From the NCBI RefSeq assembly GCF_003202405.1, contig NZ_QJHL01000007.1:161267-225266 (forward strand): a stretch of DNA of 64,000 nt, written 5' to 3'. How positions within the stretch are numbered: position 1 is the first letter of the stretch; each line of letters opens with the position of its first letter. The stretch comes from Flavobacterium hydrophilum (lineage in GTDB: Bacteria; Bacteroidota; Bacteroidia; Flavobacteriales; Flavobacteriaceae). A program made the position numbers and the translations under genes. The notes beneath the pieces are model-generated. The model saw only the letters and a program-made list of their open reading frames with translations. It did no database searches and was not told the origin of the DNA. Shown piece after piece: positions 41,643 through 50,364 of this stretch.

Positions 41643-42863
41643 TTAAAATAATTCAAGTTGACTATTTGGGTTCGAAGGCTTGCTTTTAGGAGGTTTGGCA
41701 TTTCCAAAAACAGTTCTTCCTCCATATTGGTGTGACTCATCCCGTTCTTTTTGAAGGAGTACGTCAAAATTTGAATTAGGTGTAAAATTCTCCTCAGCCT
41801 TTCTGGAGATTTCGGATAATTTTCGAATAGCTTCTATTTTATCACTATTACCTATTTTAGCGCGATTAATAGCTCTTTGTAAGGTGTCAATTGTTTCGTC
41901 ATAGATCTTTACAGGAACTGGAAAAGGGTGTCCGTCTTTTCCTCCGTGAGCAAATGAAAATCGGGCAGGGTCTTCAAATCGGGTAGGAGTACCATAAATT
42001 ACTTCACTCACTAATGCAAGTGATTGTAGTGCTCTGGGTCCCATTCCTTTTAAAAGCAGCAACTCTTCAAAATCTTCCGGTTTGTTCTCATGCGTTGCCC
42101 ATAGCATTGCCCCCAGTCTTTTTATATTTACATCTTCCATTCTCACATCATGATGGGCAGGCATGGAGAGATGTTGCATTTCTTTTATGATTTTTGTTGG
42201 GGATTCTTTAGATAATTCTAAAATTCCTTCTCTGGATTTTGCAGCATTTTGTGCTGTAAGATTTAAAATAGAGCCTTGGTTCTCACCATATATAAAGGTA
42301 TGGGGTTCATTTATAAAAGATTTTAAATCTTGTGAATGCCAATGATATCTTCTTGCTGTTTTAGAGTGAGGATTCATTCCTTGCTGAATAACGGCCCATT
42401 GTCCTTTGTTGTCGACAATAAAATTGTGCTGGTATAATTGAAACCCGTCCTGGATTGCTGTATTATCAACTTTAGCGGTTAGTCTGCTGCAATTTGCGAG
42501 ATTATGACCATCTAGCCCGGTTTTTTCGCCTACAAATAATAGTTCATTTGGAGTCAGCATAGAATGTTTGCCTTTGCCACCGCAGATATAAATCCCTAAT
42601 TCTTTTGAATGTGGATTTACGGATTTTTTTAAGGCACCCAGAACAGAAGTCGTAATTCCGGATGAATGCCAATCCATTCCCATAACGGCACCAAAACTCT
42701 GAAACCAAAAAGGATTACTCAGCTTACTTATCACTTCAGAGGTAGAAAATTCCATAGCGATAGTTTCAACAATTGCAAAACCAAGTTTAGACATACGTTC
42801 AGCAAGCCATAAAGGGACATGCCCATAATGCAATGGAAGATCTGCTGTTCCGGAACGTTTCAT
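41643..42863 (-). CDS. DUF763 protein
   Basis: A 406-residue protein starting KRSGTADLPLHYGHVPLWLAERM, the hallmark of DUF763. Other marks are GMDWHSSGITTSVLGALKK, ICGGKGKHSM and a helix-hairpin-helix-like LLLKGMGPRALQSLALVSEVIYG (about 275-297), a nonspecific DNA-binding motif. The family is found in many archaea and a scatter of bacteria; its role is unknown, and a DNA-related function is inferred from the helix-hairpin-helix. It is a single gene with its own TAnnTTTG-like box. Confidence 0.85.
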   Translation of the reverse strand: MKRSGTADLPLHYGHVPLWLAERMSKLGFAIVETIAMEFSTSEVISKLSNPFWFQSFGAVMGMDWHSSGITTSVLGALKKSVNPHSKELGIYICGGKGKHSMLTPNELLFVGEKTGLDGHNLANCSRLTAKVDNTAIQDGFQLYQHNFIVDNKGQWAVIQQGMNPHSKTARRYHWHSQDLKSFINEPHTFIYGENQGSILNLTAQNAAKSREGILELSKESPTKIIKEMQHLSMPAHHDVRMEDVNIKRLGAMLWATHENKPEDFEELLLLKGMGPRALQSLALVSEVIYGTPTRFEDPARFSFAHGGKDGHPFPVPVKIYDETIDTLQRAINRAKIGNSDKIEAIRKLSEISRKAEENFTPNSNFDVLLQKERDESHQYGGRTVFGNAKPPKSKPSNPNSQLELF

Positions 42864-42883
42864 GTGAAGGGATTTTGTATTTA

Positions 42884-42891
42884 CAAAAATA
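42884..42891 (-). promoter_or_regulatory. candidate -7 box of the DUF763 gene
   Basis: Minus-strand TATTTTTG matches TAnnTTTG, 20 bases before the ATG. No clean -33 was found. Confidence 0.4.
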
Positions 42892-42988
42892 CAAAAAAAT
42901 GTTTTTGATATCAGACAGAAGAAACCTTCTGGTCATAAAGGATTCTTGCAAATTTTAAGAATCCAGAGTATAAATCTTTCGGAATTAA

Positions 42989-44419
42989 TTATTCCTTTTT
43001 GTTAAAACCTTTTCTTGTCATTTCACCCCAGCCTTTTGTTCCCATGATTTTTTCTTTGTAACCAACTAACGCAGCATATACAGTAAGTGGGTGAAAATAC
43101 AATGGTTCTATGAAAGCAGCAAGCAGAAGCTTGAAAAAATCAGCCTGTTTCGGATATTTATGATAAGTATACTCTTCACTAAATAATGCTATAACCGAAA
43201 AGAAAACTGCAAATGTATAAACAAAAAGTACCAGTAAAAAGAAGAAATGCCAGTTAATAAAACCAAAAAATATAAACAGAAGTGTTATAAACAGGCCTGT
43301 AAACTCTATTGCAGGAGCAAGAAATTCAAAAAATGTCCAGTAGGGTATACTAAGCATCCCTAATAATTTGTATTTAGGGTTCAGGAACATTTTTTTATGA
43401 AGCGTGAGTGTTTCAATTGTCCCTCTCATCCAGCGGCTACGCTGTTTTTTGAATATTTTGAAATCTTCAGGTGCTTCTGTCCAGCAAAGTGGGTCGGGTA
43501 TATAGCTAACAGAGTAAGGCAATTTATTTTCAACCATATAACGGCGCATCCTTACTACAAGTTCCATGTCTTCGCCAACTGTTTTTGTACTATAGCCACC
43601 AGCTAATAAAGCTATTTCTTTATCAAATGCACCAAATGCCCCGCTGATAAGCAATAGACCGTCCAGTCTGCCCCAGGCCATTCTTCCTAAAAGAAAAGCT
43701 CTCAGATATTCCAAAACCTGTATTCTTGGTAAAATGGCATCAGGAATATTTATTTCAATCAGACGACCATTCCTGATTACACATTGGTTTGCTATTCTTA
43801 CTACACCACCTGTAGCAATAATTCGCTTGCCATAAGTTTCTAAAAATGGTTTTGCTAATTTTAATAATGAATCTTTATCAAGGATACAATCAACATCAAT
43901 ACACACTACGTAAGGATTTTGTGCAATATTAAGTCCTACGTTTAGAGCATCAGCTTTTCCTCCATTTTCTTTGTCAACAACAATCAGTTTTTTAAATGCA
44001 GCATTTATGGAAGTATATATTCCTCTAATCTTTTTGGTTTCGATTTTTAAATCTATATTAAATTCTGTAAGGACAAGACCGTAGGTGTTAATCAGTATTT
44101 CCATCGAATTGTCTTTGCTGCCGTCATTCACCACAATTACTTCATAATTATTGTAGTTTAAAGAAAGTAATGATTTTACATTTTCTTCAATAGTAAAACC
44201 TTCATTGTAAGCAGGGGCGATTAACGAAAGTTTGGGTGCAAATTCGCTGGTAAGCAGGGCTTCATAGTCTACAAAACTATTTTTTTTAAGATAACTCCTT
44301 AGCGCTTTTGTAGAAAGGTAGGCTAATACAAGATAGGATGACATGATTAGGATAGCATATCCAAGAATAAGGAGTATGTAAGCATCTATAAACCATGTTG
44401 TTTCACTATTAAAAATCAT
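42989..44419 (-). CDS. processive family-2 glycosyltransferase (membrane)
   Basis: A 476-residue integral membrane enzyme that polymerises or transfers sugars from nucleotide donors. A first helix lies at about 11-36. The GT-A core carries VVNDGSKDNS (donor site), D175-x-D177 in CIDVDCI, GEDMEL (E283, D284, acceptor acids) and QRSRW (Q326 to W330), the QxxRW signature of processive enzymes such as cellulose and PNAG synthases. C-terminal helices follow (about 345-430). It overlaps the HEAT gene upstream by 4 bases, so the two are coupled. The polymer made is unknown; beta-linked polysaccharide is an inference. Confidence 0.88.
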   Translation of the reverse strand: MIFNSETTWFIDAYILLILGYAILIMSSYLVLAYLSTKALRSYLKKNSFVDYEALLTSEFAPKLSLIAPAYNEGFTIEENVKSLLSLNYNNYEVIVVNDGSKDNSMEILINTYGLVLTEFNIDLKIETKKIRGIYTSINAAFKKLIVVDKENGGKADALNVGLNIAQNPYVVCIDVDCILDKDSLLKLAKPFLETYGKRIIATGGVVRIANQCVIRNGRLIEINIPDAILPRIQVLEYLRAFLLGRMAWGRLDGLLLISGAFGAFDKEIALLAGGYSTKTVGEDMELVVRMRRYMVENKLPYSVSYIPDPLCWTEAPEDFKIFKKQRSRWMRGTIETLTLHKKMFLNPKYKLLGMLSIPYWTFFEFLAPAIEFTGLFITLLFIFFGFINWHFFFLLVLFVYTFAVFFSVIALFSEEYTYHKYPKQADFFKLLLAAFIEPLYFHPLTVYAALVGYKEKIMGTKGWGEMTRKGFNKKE

Positions 44420-45252
44420 TTGCTTATAAGATTTACGGTTAGTGCCTGCACTACACTTTGCGCTTCATACTGTATAAGTATGTTTGGGGCTTTTTCTGCC
44501 AATTCTTCAACATGAGAAAGTTTTTGCGTAAACTTAAGTTCTTTAATAAGTTTTAGTCCAAGTGACACAACTGTTGTGTTTTTTGATTCAAGCAGGTATT
44601 CAACACCCTGAGTATCGCCAATATCGTGTTTTTTGAAAGCGTTTATAATATTTAGCTGGGTCCAGTTATCAATAGGATAAGGATGTTCTGTAAGGTGAAT
44701 GATCCCTGTTGTTCCTCCAAGTTTGATACAGGCGTTTATGGCTGTGATTTTTAAGGTTTTATTTTTGGACTTAGAAATAGTTACAATAGTATCAAAAGAA
44801 TCAGTAATATTCATTTCTGCCAATTCTGTAATTCCTTTACACTTTACTTCCCATTTACGATTTTTAAGTTTTTTAAAAGAGCTGTTTATTAATTCGGACT
44901 CTTTGTAAAACTCTTCAAGTTTGATGGCATAAATACCATCGTAATTTTTATGAAGATTGATAACCGATTCTGTCAGTACTTCTCTAAAGTAAGGGTTCTT
45001 TAAAAATACTGCATAATTTTGATCATCTTTTACAGAAGAAAAAGGAGCATCCATAAAAACTACAGCATACATTAATTCTACAATGATCAGATCATATTCT
45101 TCTCTGAGTTTTTCCTGTTTTATTTTTTTGTTTCGGCTTGCAGTAATTAATAAATACAGTACGGCTGATATCCCTACAAATAAGCAGATTGAACCAATTA
45201 GAAAAGGCTCTACCCAGTGGCTGTTTTTATAAAGTTCCCAGATTTTTGCCAT
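44416..45252 (-). CDS. membrane-anchored HEAT-repeat protein
   Basis: A 278-residue protein with one N-terminal membrane helix (about 17-37). The cytoplasmic part has pairs of helices of the HEAT type: ELAEMNITDSFDTIVTISKSKNKTLKITAINACIKLGG, TQLNIINAFKKHDIGDTQGVEYLLESKNTTVVSLGLKLI and SHVEELAEKAPNILIQYEAQSVVQAL. HEAT repeats usually bind proteins. It lies 10 bases after the receiver gene and overlaps the glycosyltransferase start by 4 bases. A role as adaptor between signal and synthase is plausible but not shown. Confidence 0.8.
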   Translation of the reverse strand: MAKIWELYKNSHWVEPFLIGSICLFVGISAVLYLLITASRNKKIKQEKLREEYDLIIVELMYAVVFMDAPFSSVKDDQNYAVFLKNPYFREVLTESVINLHKNYDGIYAIKLEEFYKESELINSSFKKLKNRKWEVKCKGITELAEMNITDSFDTIVTISKSKNKTLKITAINACIKLGGTTGIIHLTEHPYPIDNWTQLNIINAFKKHDIGDTQGVEYLLESKNTTVVSLGLKLIKELKFTQKLSHVEELAEKAPNILIQYEAQSVVQALTVNLISK

Positions 45253-45262
45253 ATTAACTTTA

Positions 45263-45628
45263 TTACGAGCGTATATTAAGTAATTTATTAATTCTTATCA
45301 AAAGCACTGCAGGGCTAATAGGTTTGGCAATGAATTCATTTGCGCCTATGTCAAACGAATCTAATTCTGTCTGTTCTACGCCCGAAGAAGTAAATATAAT
45401 GATCGGAATATCAGAACTAATATTTTGTCTTACATATTGTGTAATTTCCATTCCACTTATGCCCGGCATATTGATATCGGTAAGGATTAAGTCATATGTA
45501 TTTTCTTTAATAGCCTCCAGTGCCTCCTGACCATCAGAGAACTGGTCAACAGTAAATCCTTTAGATGTTAAAAAAAAAGATAATGATTTGCGTAGGATTT
45601 CATTGTCTTCAGATAAAACTATTTTCAT
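45263..45628 (-). CDS. stand-alone response-regulator receiver
   Basis: A 121-residue CheY-like protein consisting of one receiver domain. The phospho-acceptor is D51 in LILTD. The acidic pair is E7/D8, with the switch T/S in IIIFTSSG and the conserved K in FIAKPISP. No output domain, so it must act through protein contacts. It is 10 bases upstream of the HEAT gene and 80 bases from the kinase gene, so phosphorylation by the neighbouring hybrid kinase is likely. Confidence 0.92.
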   Translation of the reverse strand: MKIVLSEDNEILRKSLSFFLTSKGFTVDQFSDGQEALEAIKENTYDLILTDINMPGISGMEITQYVRQNISSDIPIIIFTSSGVEQTELDSFDIGANEFIAKPISPAVLLIRINKLLNIRS

Positions 45629-45651
45629 TGTTTTAAATATTTGTCTTGAAC

Positions 45652-45659
45652 CAAACTTA
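45652..45659 (-). promoter_or_regulatory. candidate -7 box of the receiver-HEAT-glycosyltransferase operon
   Basis: Minus-strand TAAGTTTG matches TAnnTTTG, 23 bases before the receiver ATG. It would allow expression separate from the kinase gene. Confidence 0.45.
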
Positions 45660-45708
45660 TTTTATAAAATCGGGAGATATTGTAAAGCTATAGTATATTT
45701 CTCTTTTA

Positions 45709-47697
45709 TCATAGTTCCTTTAAGATTTTAACTACTTCTATAACACCACAATGTAAAATGTTTTTCCTGTCTACACTTTCAGTGCTAAATTGTCCAATAC
45801 TGGCTTCTTCTTCAATAACAGACAAGCAGTGAGAAAGGTCTTCCAACATGAAAATATCGAAACTGGATTTCATATTATGGGCTAATTTTTTCACACTATC
45901 AAGGTCATTCCTGTTAAATGCCTCTTCAAGCTGAGCTACTTCATTTGGAATTTTTTCTATAAATAAATGGATCATTTCCTGAATAAAGTTGGCATCACCA
46001 CAAGACATTTCATCTAAAAAGGACAAATCAATCTTTCTTTTTACAGGAAGCTTAATGTCTTTATTCAGAACAGATTTTATGGCTTCTAAAAGCATGGCCT
46101 GCTTAAAAGGTTTTGGTACATAAGCATCCATCCCTACATTGTAGCAGCGTTCCTGTTCTCCGATCAGAGAATGAGCTGTTATAGCTATTATAGGAATGGC
46201 TAATTTCATTTCATTTCGGATATATTCTGTGGTCTGATAACCATCTTTTACAGGCATCTGAAGGTCCATTAATACTAAATCATATTCGTTTTTTGACAAC
46301 AGGTCTATTCCTTCCTGACCATTCTCGGCAATGTCTAATTCAAAACCAAAATTATGAATCACATTTTTTGCAAGTTTCTGGTTTAAAGCATTGTCTTCAC
46401 AAAGAAGTATTTTTAGTTTACCCAGATCTTCGCCTAATAATGTTTCATCTTCTGCCTCAATATCATTCGCTTTTTTATAATCAAGTACAAAGAAAAATTC
46501 TGAACCGTATCCCTGTCTGCTTTTTACATGAATTTCAGAATTTTGAAGTTCTATTAACTGTTTTACAATGTTGAGCCCAAGTCCGGTTCCGCCAAATCTT
46601 CTTGTCGTACTTTCTTCTGCTTGTGTAAAACGTTCAAATATAGTTTTGAGTTTTTTCTCCGGAATGCCTATTCCGGTATCTTTAACGGAGAATTTAATTG
46701 AATAATGATCTTCAGTTTCTGCAACATTTTTTACGGAGACTGTAACTTCACCTTCTTCGGTAAATTTAAGAGAGTTACCGATAAGGTTAACAAGTATCTG
46801 GTTTAATCTTCCCTGATCTCCAATTATTGTTTCAGGTAAGTCGGCATCAAGAAAGAGATTGAATTCAACTGCCGAAGGTACTTTGACCTTTAGTAGATTA
46901 TACACATGTTTGAGTGTCTTTCTCAAATTGAATGGCTGTGCATCAATAGTTAAATTTCCGGATTCGATTTTAGAAAGATCCAGAATATCATTAATAATAA
47001 TTAGCAGATTGTCTCCTGCAAGTTGTACACTATCAATATAATCCCTTTGTCGATCATCTAATTTTGTTTGGGTTAGAAGGTCTGTAAAACCAATAATAGC
47101 ATTTAACGGAGTCCTGATTTCATGACTCATGTTTGCTAAAAAACTATCTTTTGCCAGAACAGCACGTTCTGCAATTTTTCTCTGAGTTTTGAGCTCTATG
47201 TTTTTTGTTGATAATTCCAATTGATTGATTACATGCTTGGCAACAATGGATAACGCATTTTTCTGGTTTTCGTTAAGTTCCTTGGTAACATGATCAATTG
47301 CGCACAGCGTACCTATGTTATAACCGTCAGGTGTTGTGAGGGGAATACCGGCATAAAAGCGTACTTTAAATCCTCCTGTTACATTAGCATCTTCTTTAAA
47401 TCGATCGTTTAAAAGAGTATCCTGGATTTCAATCATTTTTGATTCCATGATAGTATATTGACAAAAACTAATTTCTCTCGGTACTTCTGATACACCTATT
47501 CCAATTTCCGATTTAAACCATTGTCTGTTTTCGTCTATGAATGAAATATGTGCGATTGGTACACCACAGATATAGGAAACAAGTTTTGTAGCATCATCAA
47601 AAGCATTATCCGGAAGCGTATCAAGAATATTATAACGTCTTAATGCAGTTAAACGTTCTGCTTCATTGTGTGGTATTGGAAGTTCTATATTTTTCAT
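45709..47697 (-). CDS. hybrid sensor histidine kinase with GAF, receiver and Hpt domains
   Basis: A 662-residue cytoplasmic protein. Domains in order are: GAF-type sensor (about 15-165, with PREISFCQYTI), a coiled linker, HisKA with H192 in ANMSHEIRTPLNA, an HATPase with DTGIGIP and GGTGLGLNIVKQ, and a receiver with D478 in LVLMDLQMPVKDG. A histidine-phosphotransfer domain follows, with H607 in KLAHNMKSS. This full phosphorelay in one protein could feed the adjacent receiver at 45263. No transmembrane segment is visible, so it senses an internal signal or a ligand of the GAF domain. Confidence 0.93.
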   Translation of the reverse strand: MKNIELPIPHNEAERLTALRRYNILDTLPDNAFDDATKLVSYICGVPIAHISFIDENRQWFKSEIGIGVSEVPREISFCQYTIMESKMIEIQDTLLNDRFKEDANVTGGFKVRFYAGIPLTTPDGYNIGTLCAIDHVTKELNENQKNALSIVAKHVINQLELSTKNIELKTQRKIAERAVLAKDSFLANMSHEIRTPLNAIIGFTDLLTQTKLDDRQRDYIDSVQLAGDNLLIIINDILDLSKIESGNLTIDAQPFNLRKTLKHVYNLLKVKVPSAVEFNLFLDADLPETIIGDQGRLNQILVNLIGNSLKFTEEGEVTVSVKNVAETEDHYSIKFSVKDTGIGIPEKKLKTIFERFTQAEESTTRRFGGTGLGLNIVKQLIELQNSEIHVKSRQGYGSEFFFVLDYKKANDIEAEDETLLGEDLGKLKILLCEDNALNQKLAKNVIHNFGFELDIAENGQEGIDLLSKNEYDLVLMDLQMPVKDGYQTTEYIRNEMKLAIPIIAITAHSLIGEQERCYNVGMDAYVPKPFKQAMLLEAIKSVLNKDIKLPVKRKIDLSFLDEMSCGDANFIQEMIHLFIEKIPNEVAQLEEAFNRNDLDSVKKLAHNMKSSFDIFMLEDLSHCLSVIEEEASIGQFSTESVDRKNILHCGVIEVVKILKEL

Positions 47698-47714
47698 TAT
47701 CTTCAGGTAGACTG

Positions 47715-47722
47715 CAAAAATA
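47715..47722 (-). promoter_or_regulatory. candidate -7 box of the hybrid kinase gene
   Basis: Minus-strand TATTTTTG matches TAnnTTTG, 17 bases before the ATG. A CA-rich segment lies near the -33 position. Confidence 0.45.
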
Positions 47723-47913
47723 TGAATAATTGGGTTAGAACTTCACAATAAAATTAGAAAATGAAGTTTCGAAATCCTGTAGGAACTAATCCTCAAAATT
47801 GAAACCCAATGAAAAGTTTCGTAGAAGATACCTCCAATTTTTCAGAAAAATAAAAATGTGCATTGCCATGTAAAAATTGTAGATAAATAGTATCTGTACA
47901 TTGATTGCAAAGG

Positions 47914-47944
47914 AAAAGCCTGAGAACGAAATTCTCAGGCTTTT
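47914..47944 (-). terminator. intrinsic terminator of the small membrane-protein gene
   Basis: A 13-bp perfect stem (AAAAGCCTGAGAA with its complement) and a 5-base loop, with T-rich flanks on both strands. It lies 45 bases downstream of the stop of the minus-strand gene that starts at 48250. Confidence 0.8.
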
Positions 47945-47989
47945 CAATTTTTCCTGGAAGAAAAGTCAGAATGCAGAATGTTTTTAAAA

Positions 47990-48250
47990 TTATTGCTCAA
48001 GTCCCAGTTGGTTTTCCAGTTCTGATTTTATTACATCCTTATATTTGGCAACTCCGATTCCTATTATCGGAATAGCTAATTTTCCAATTACAGAAGCAGC
48101 TTGTTTTTTACCTATTTTGTCAAGGTACGATGATAATAACAAGGAACCAATTGCTCCAACAAGTATATAACTGCCCGGTACATCTGCGATTTTACTTTCA
48201 ATAAATTCCCTGATCTCCTCAAGATTTTCCTGATTAATTAAGTTTTCCAT
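47990..48250 (-). CDS. small membrane protein of unknown function
   Basis: An 86-residue protein. A polar helix (ENLEEIREFIESKIADVPG) is followed by hydrophobic stretches at about 27-42 (YILVGAIGSLLLSSYL) and 55-68 (VIGKLAIPIIGIGVA), ending in a charged tail. I do not recognise it. The clear terminator downstream and sensible composition support a real gene. Its position between the signalling locus and the carbohydrate cluster may be incidental. Confidence 0.6.
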   Translation of the reverse strand: MENLINQENLEEIREFIESKIADVPGSYILVGAIGSLLLSSYLDKIGKKQAASVIGKLAIPIIGIGVAKYKDVIKSELENQLGLEQ

Positions 48251-48602
48251 AATTGTATTTATTAAGTGATCTTATTAAAATTTGATAATTTTAAAATTAC
48301 AGAGTTATTCATATTTCATTTTATATAATTGGGATAACTGCTTACATAATTAAACGTAATTATTCCGGTATTAACCCTTTTGGAAAATCACATGAAATTA
48401 AAAAATCATGTATCAAAAAATAGAATGGCGACTTGTAAACTGCTTTAATGATGTTCATTTAAAGATATTTTCAACGGGTTTGGATAATATTGTCTTTTTG
48501 ATTAGTTGATAAATAAAATCACACAACCGATTGTTTTATTTCAAATGTTTTTATATTTGTATTAAATACACTTATTGAATATAACTATTATAAACTAACC
48601 AA
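48251..48602. other. gene-free stretch before the hemicellulose cluster
   Basis: No gene. The right part contains a strong promoter candidate (48530-48559) for the first GH43 gene. No regulator binding site could be recognised. Confidence 0.6.
48530..48559 (+). promoter_or_regulatory. candidate promoter of the hemicellulose cluster
   Basis: ATTG at 48530-48533, an 18-base spacer and TATATTTG at 48552-48559, an exact -7 match, 43 bases before the first GH43 ATG. Confidence 0.55.
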
Positions 48603-50333
48603 ATGAAACAACCACACCTCTATTTTTTGATTTCAGTATTATTTCTTTTTTCTTTTAAAGGTATTCCCGTTAAGGATACAATTGTAAAAAAACAGACTCA
48701 AAAACCTCCTGTGTTTTCTAATGTTGTGTATCAGGGAGAGGATCAGATTTATAAAAGAAATCCTTTAAAAGCAGATGAGTTTTATTCACCGCTTTTGCAG
48801 GGATGTTATCCGGATCCGGCAATAACCAGAAAGGGAGATGATTATTATATGGTATGTTCCTCATTTGCCATGTTTCCTGGAGTTCCTATTTTTCATTCTA
48901 AAGATTTGGTCAATTGGACAGACTTAGGAGGTGTATTAAATAATGTTGCAGAATTTAATCCGCATGATACTGGAATTAGTGAAGGGGTTTACGCACCGGG
49001 AATCACCTACAATCCCCATAATGACACTTTTTATATGATTGTAACAGCTTTTACAGGGAATATGGGTAATATTATTGTAAAAACAAAAGACCCGAAGAAA
49101 GGTTGGGGAAGTCCGATTAAATTAGACTTTAACGGGATCGATCCGTGTATTTTCTTTGATGATAACGGAAAAGGATATGTTGTACACAATGATGCCCCGG
49201 ATAAGGGAAAGGAATTGTACAACGGGCATCGTGTAATCAAAGTTTGGGAATACGACACTGAAAAAGATCAGGTAATTGGAGGAACAGATAAAATTATAGT
49301 GGATGGAGGAGTTGATCTTTCTAAAAAACCAATATGGATAGAAGCGCCGCATTTGTATAAAAAAGGCGGACAATATTATTTAATGTGTGCCGAAGGCGGT
49401 ACCGGAGACAATCACAGCGAAGTTATTTTTATCAGTGACAGCCCAAAAGGACCGTTTAAACCGTCATCAAATAACCCAATTCTTACTCAAAGATATTTTC
49501 CATCAAACAGACCTGATAAAGTAGATTGGACAGGACACGCCGATATCATACAAGGGCCTGAAAATAAATATTACAGCGTGTTTTTAGGAATTCGTCCAAA
49601 TGAAAAAGGCAGGGTAAATACAGGACGCGAAACATTTATGCTGCCGGTAGACTGGTCCGGTACCTTTCCTGTTTTTGAAAACGGTTTAGTTCCGATGCAG
49701 CCCAAATTAAAAATGCCAAATGGTGTAGAAAACAAAACAGGAAAAGAAGGATTTTTTCCAAACGGTAATTTTACGTTTACCGAGAATTTTACTTCAGCCA
49801 AATTAGATTACCGATGGATAGGACTCAGAGGACCCCGTGAGAATTTTATTTCGGTTACTAAAAAGGGGTTACAAATTAATCCGTTTCCCGTAAATATTAA
49901 AGAGAAAAAACCTACTTCGACACTATTTTACAGACAGCAGCATAATGCTTTTTCTTTTTCAACGACTTTAGATTACAAGCCGGCATCTGAGAAAGACCTC
50001 GCAGGAATAGTATGTTTACAAAATGAGCGGTTTAATTATGTTTTCGGAATAACAAAAAAAGAAAAAGATACTTATGTAGTATTGGAAAGAACAGAAAATG
50101 GCAAATCAGAAATTATCGCAAGTACAAAAATTGAAATCACGAAACCATTACGTCTGAAGGTAAAAGCAACAGGAGATAATTACCAGTTTAGTTATGCTGT
50201 TAATGGTGTTGATTTTGAAAATCTGGGCACTGAGGTTTCAGGAGATATTCTCTCAACAAATGTAGCCGGAGGTTTTACCGGAGCGCTGGTAGGATTGTAT
50301 GCTACGGCAGCCAATAATGCACAGCCCAAATAA
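48603..50333 (+). CDS. glycoside hydrolase family 43 enzyme with C-terminal beta-sandwich
   Basis: A 576-residue exported enzyme. The N-terminal hydrophobic segment (about 7-20) looks like a signal peptide. The five-blade propeller carries the acid triad D71 (GCYPDPAI, general base), D180 (GIDPCIFF, pKa modulator) and E247 (WIEAPHLY, general acid). A second domain (about 370-576) is a beta-sandwich of the type often found behind GH43. Likely reactions are removal of arabinose from arabinoxylan or xylose from xylo-oligomers. It is the first gene of the cluster; the esterase gene starts 31 bases after its stop. Confidence 0.9.
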   Translation: MKQPHLYFLISVLFLFSFKGIPVKDTIVKKQTQKPPVFSNVVYQGEDQIYKRNPLKADEFYSPLLQGCYPDPAITRKGDDYYMVCSSFAMFPGVPIFHSKDLVNWTDLGGVLNNVAEFNPHDTGISEGVYAPGITYNPHNDTFYMIVTAFTGNMGNIIVKTKDPKKGWGSPIKLDFNGIDPCIFFDDNGKGYVVHNDAPDKGKELYNGHRVIKVWEYDTEKDQVIGGTDKIIVDGGVDLSKKPIWIEAPHLYKKGGQYYLMCAEGGTGDNHSEVIFISDSPKGPFKPSSNNPILTQRYFPSNRPDKVDWTGHADIIQGPENKYYSVFLGIRPNEKGRVNTGRETFMLPVDWSGTFPVFENGLVPMQPKLKMPNGVENKTGKEGFFPNGNFTFTENFTSAKLDYRWIGLRGPRENFISVTKKGLQINPFPVNIKEKKPTSTLFYRQQHNAFSFSTTLDYKPASEKDLAGIVCLQNERFNYVFGITKKEKDTYVVLERTENGKSEIIASTKIEITKPLRLKVKATGDNYQFSYAVNGVDFENLGTEVSGDILSTNVAGGFTGALVGLYATAANNAQPK

Positions 50334-50364
50334 ACCTTTCTTTAATAATTTTGATAAACACACA

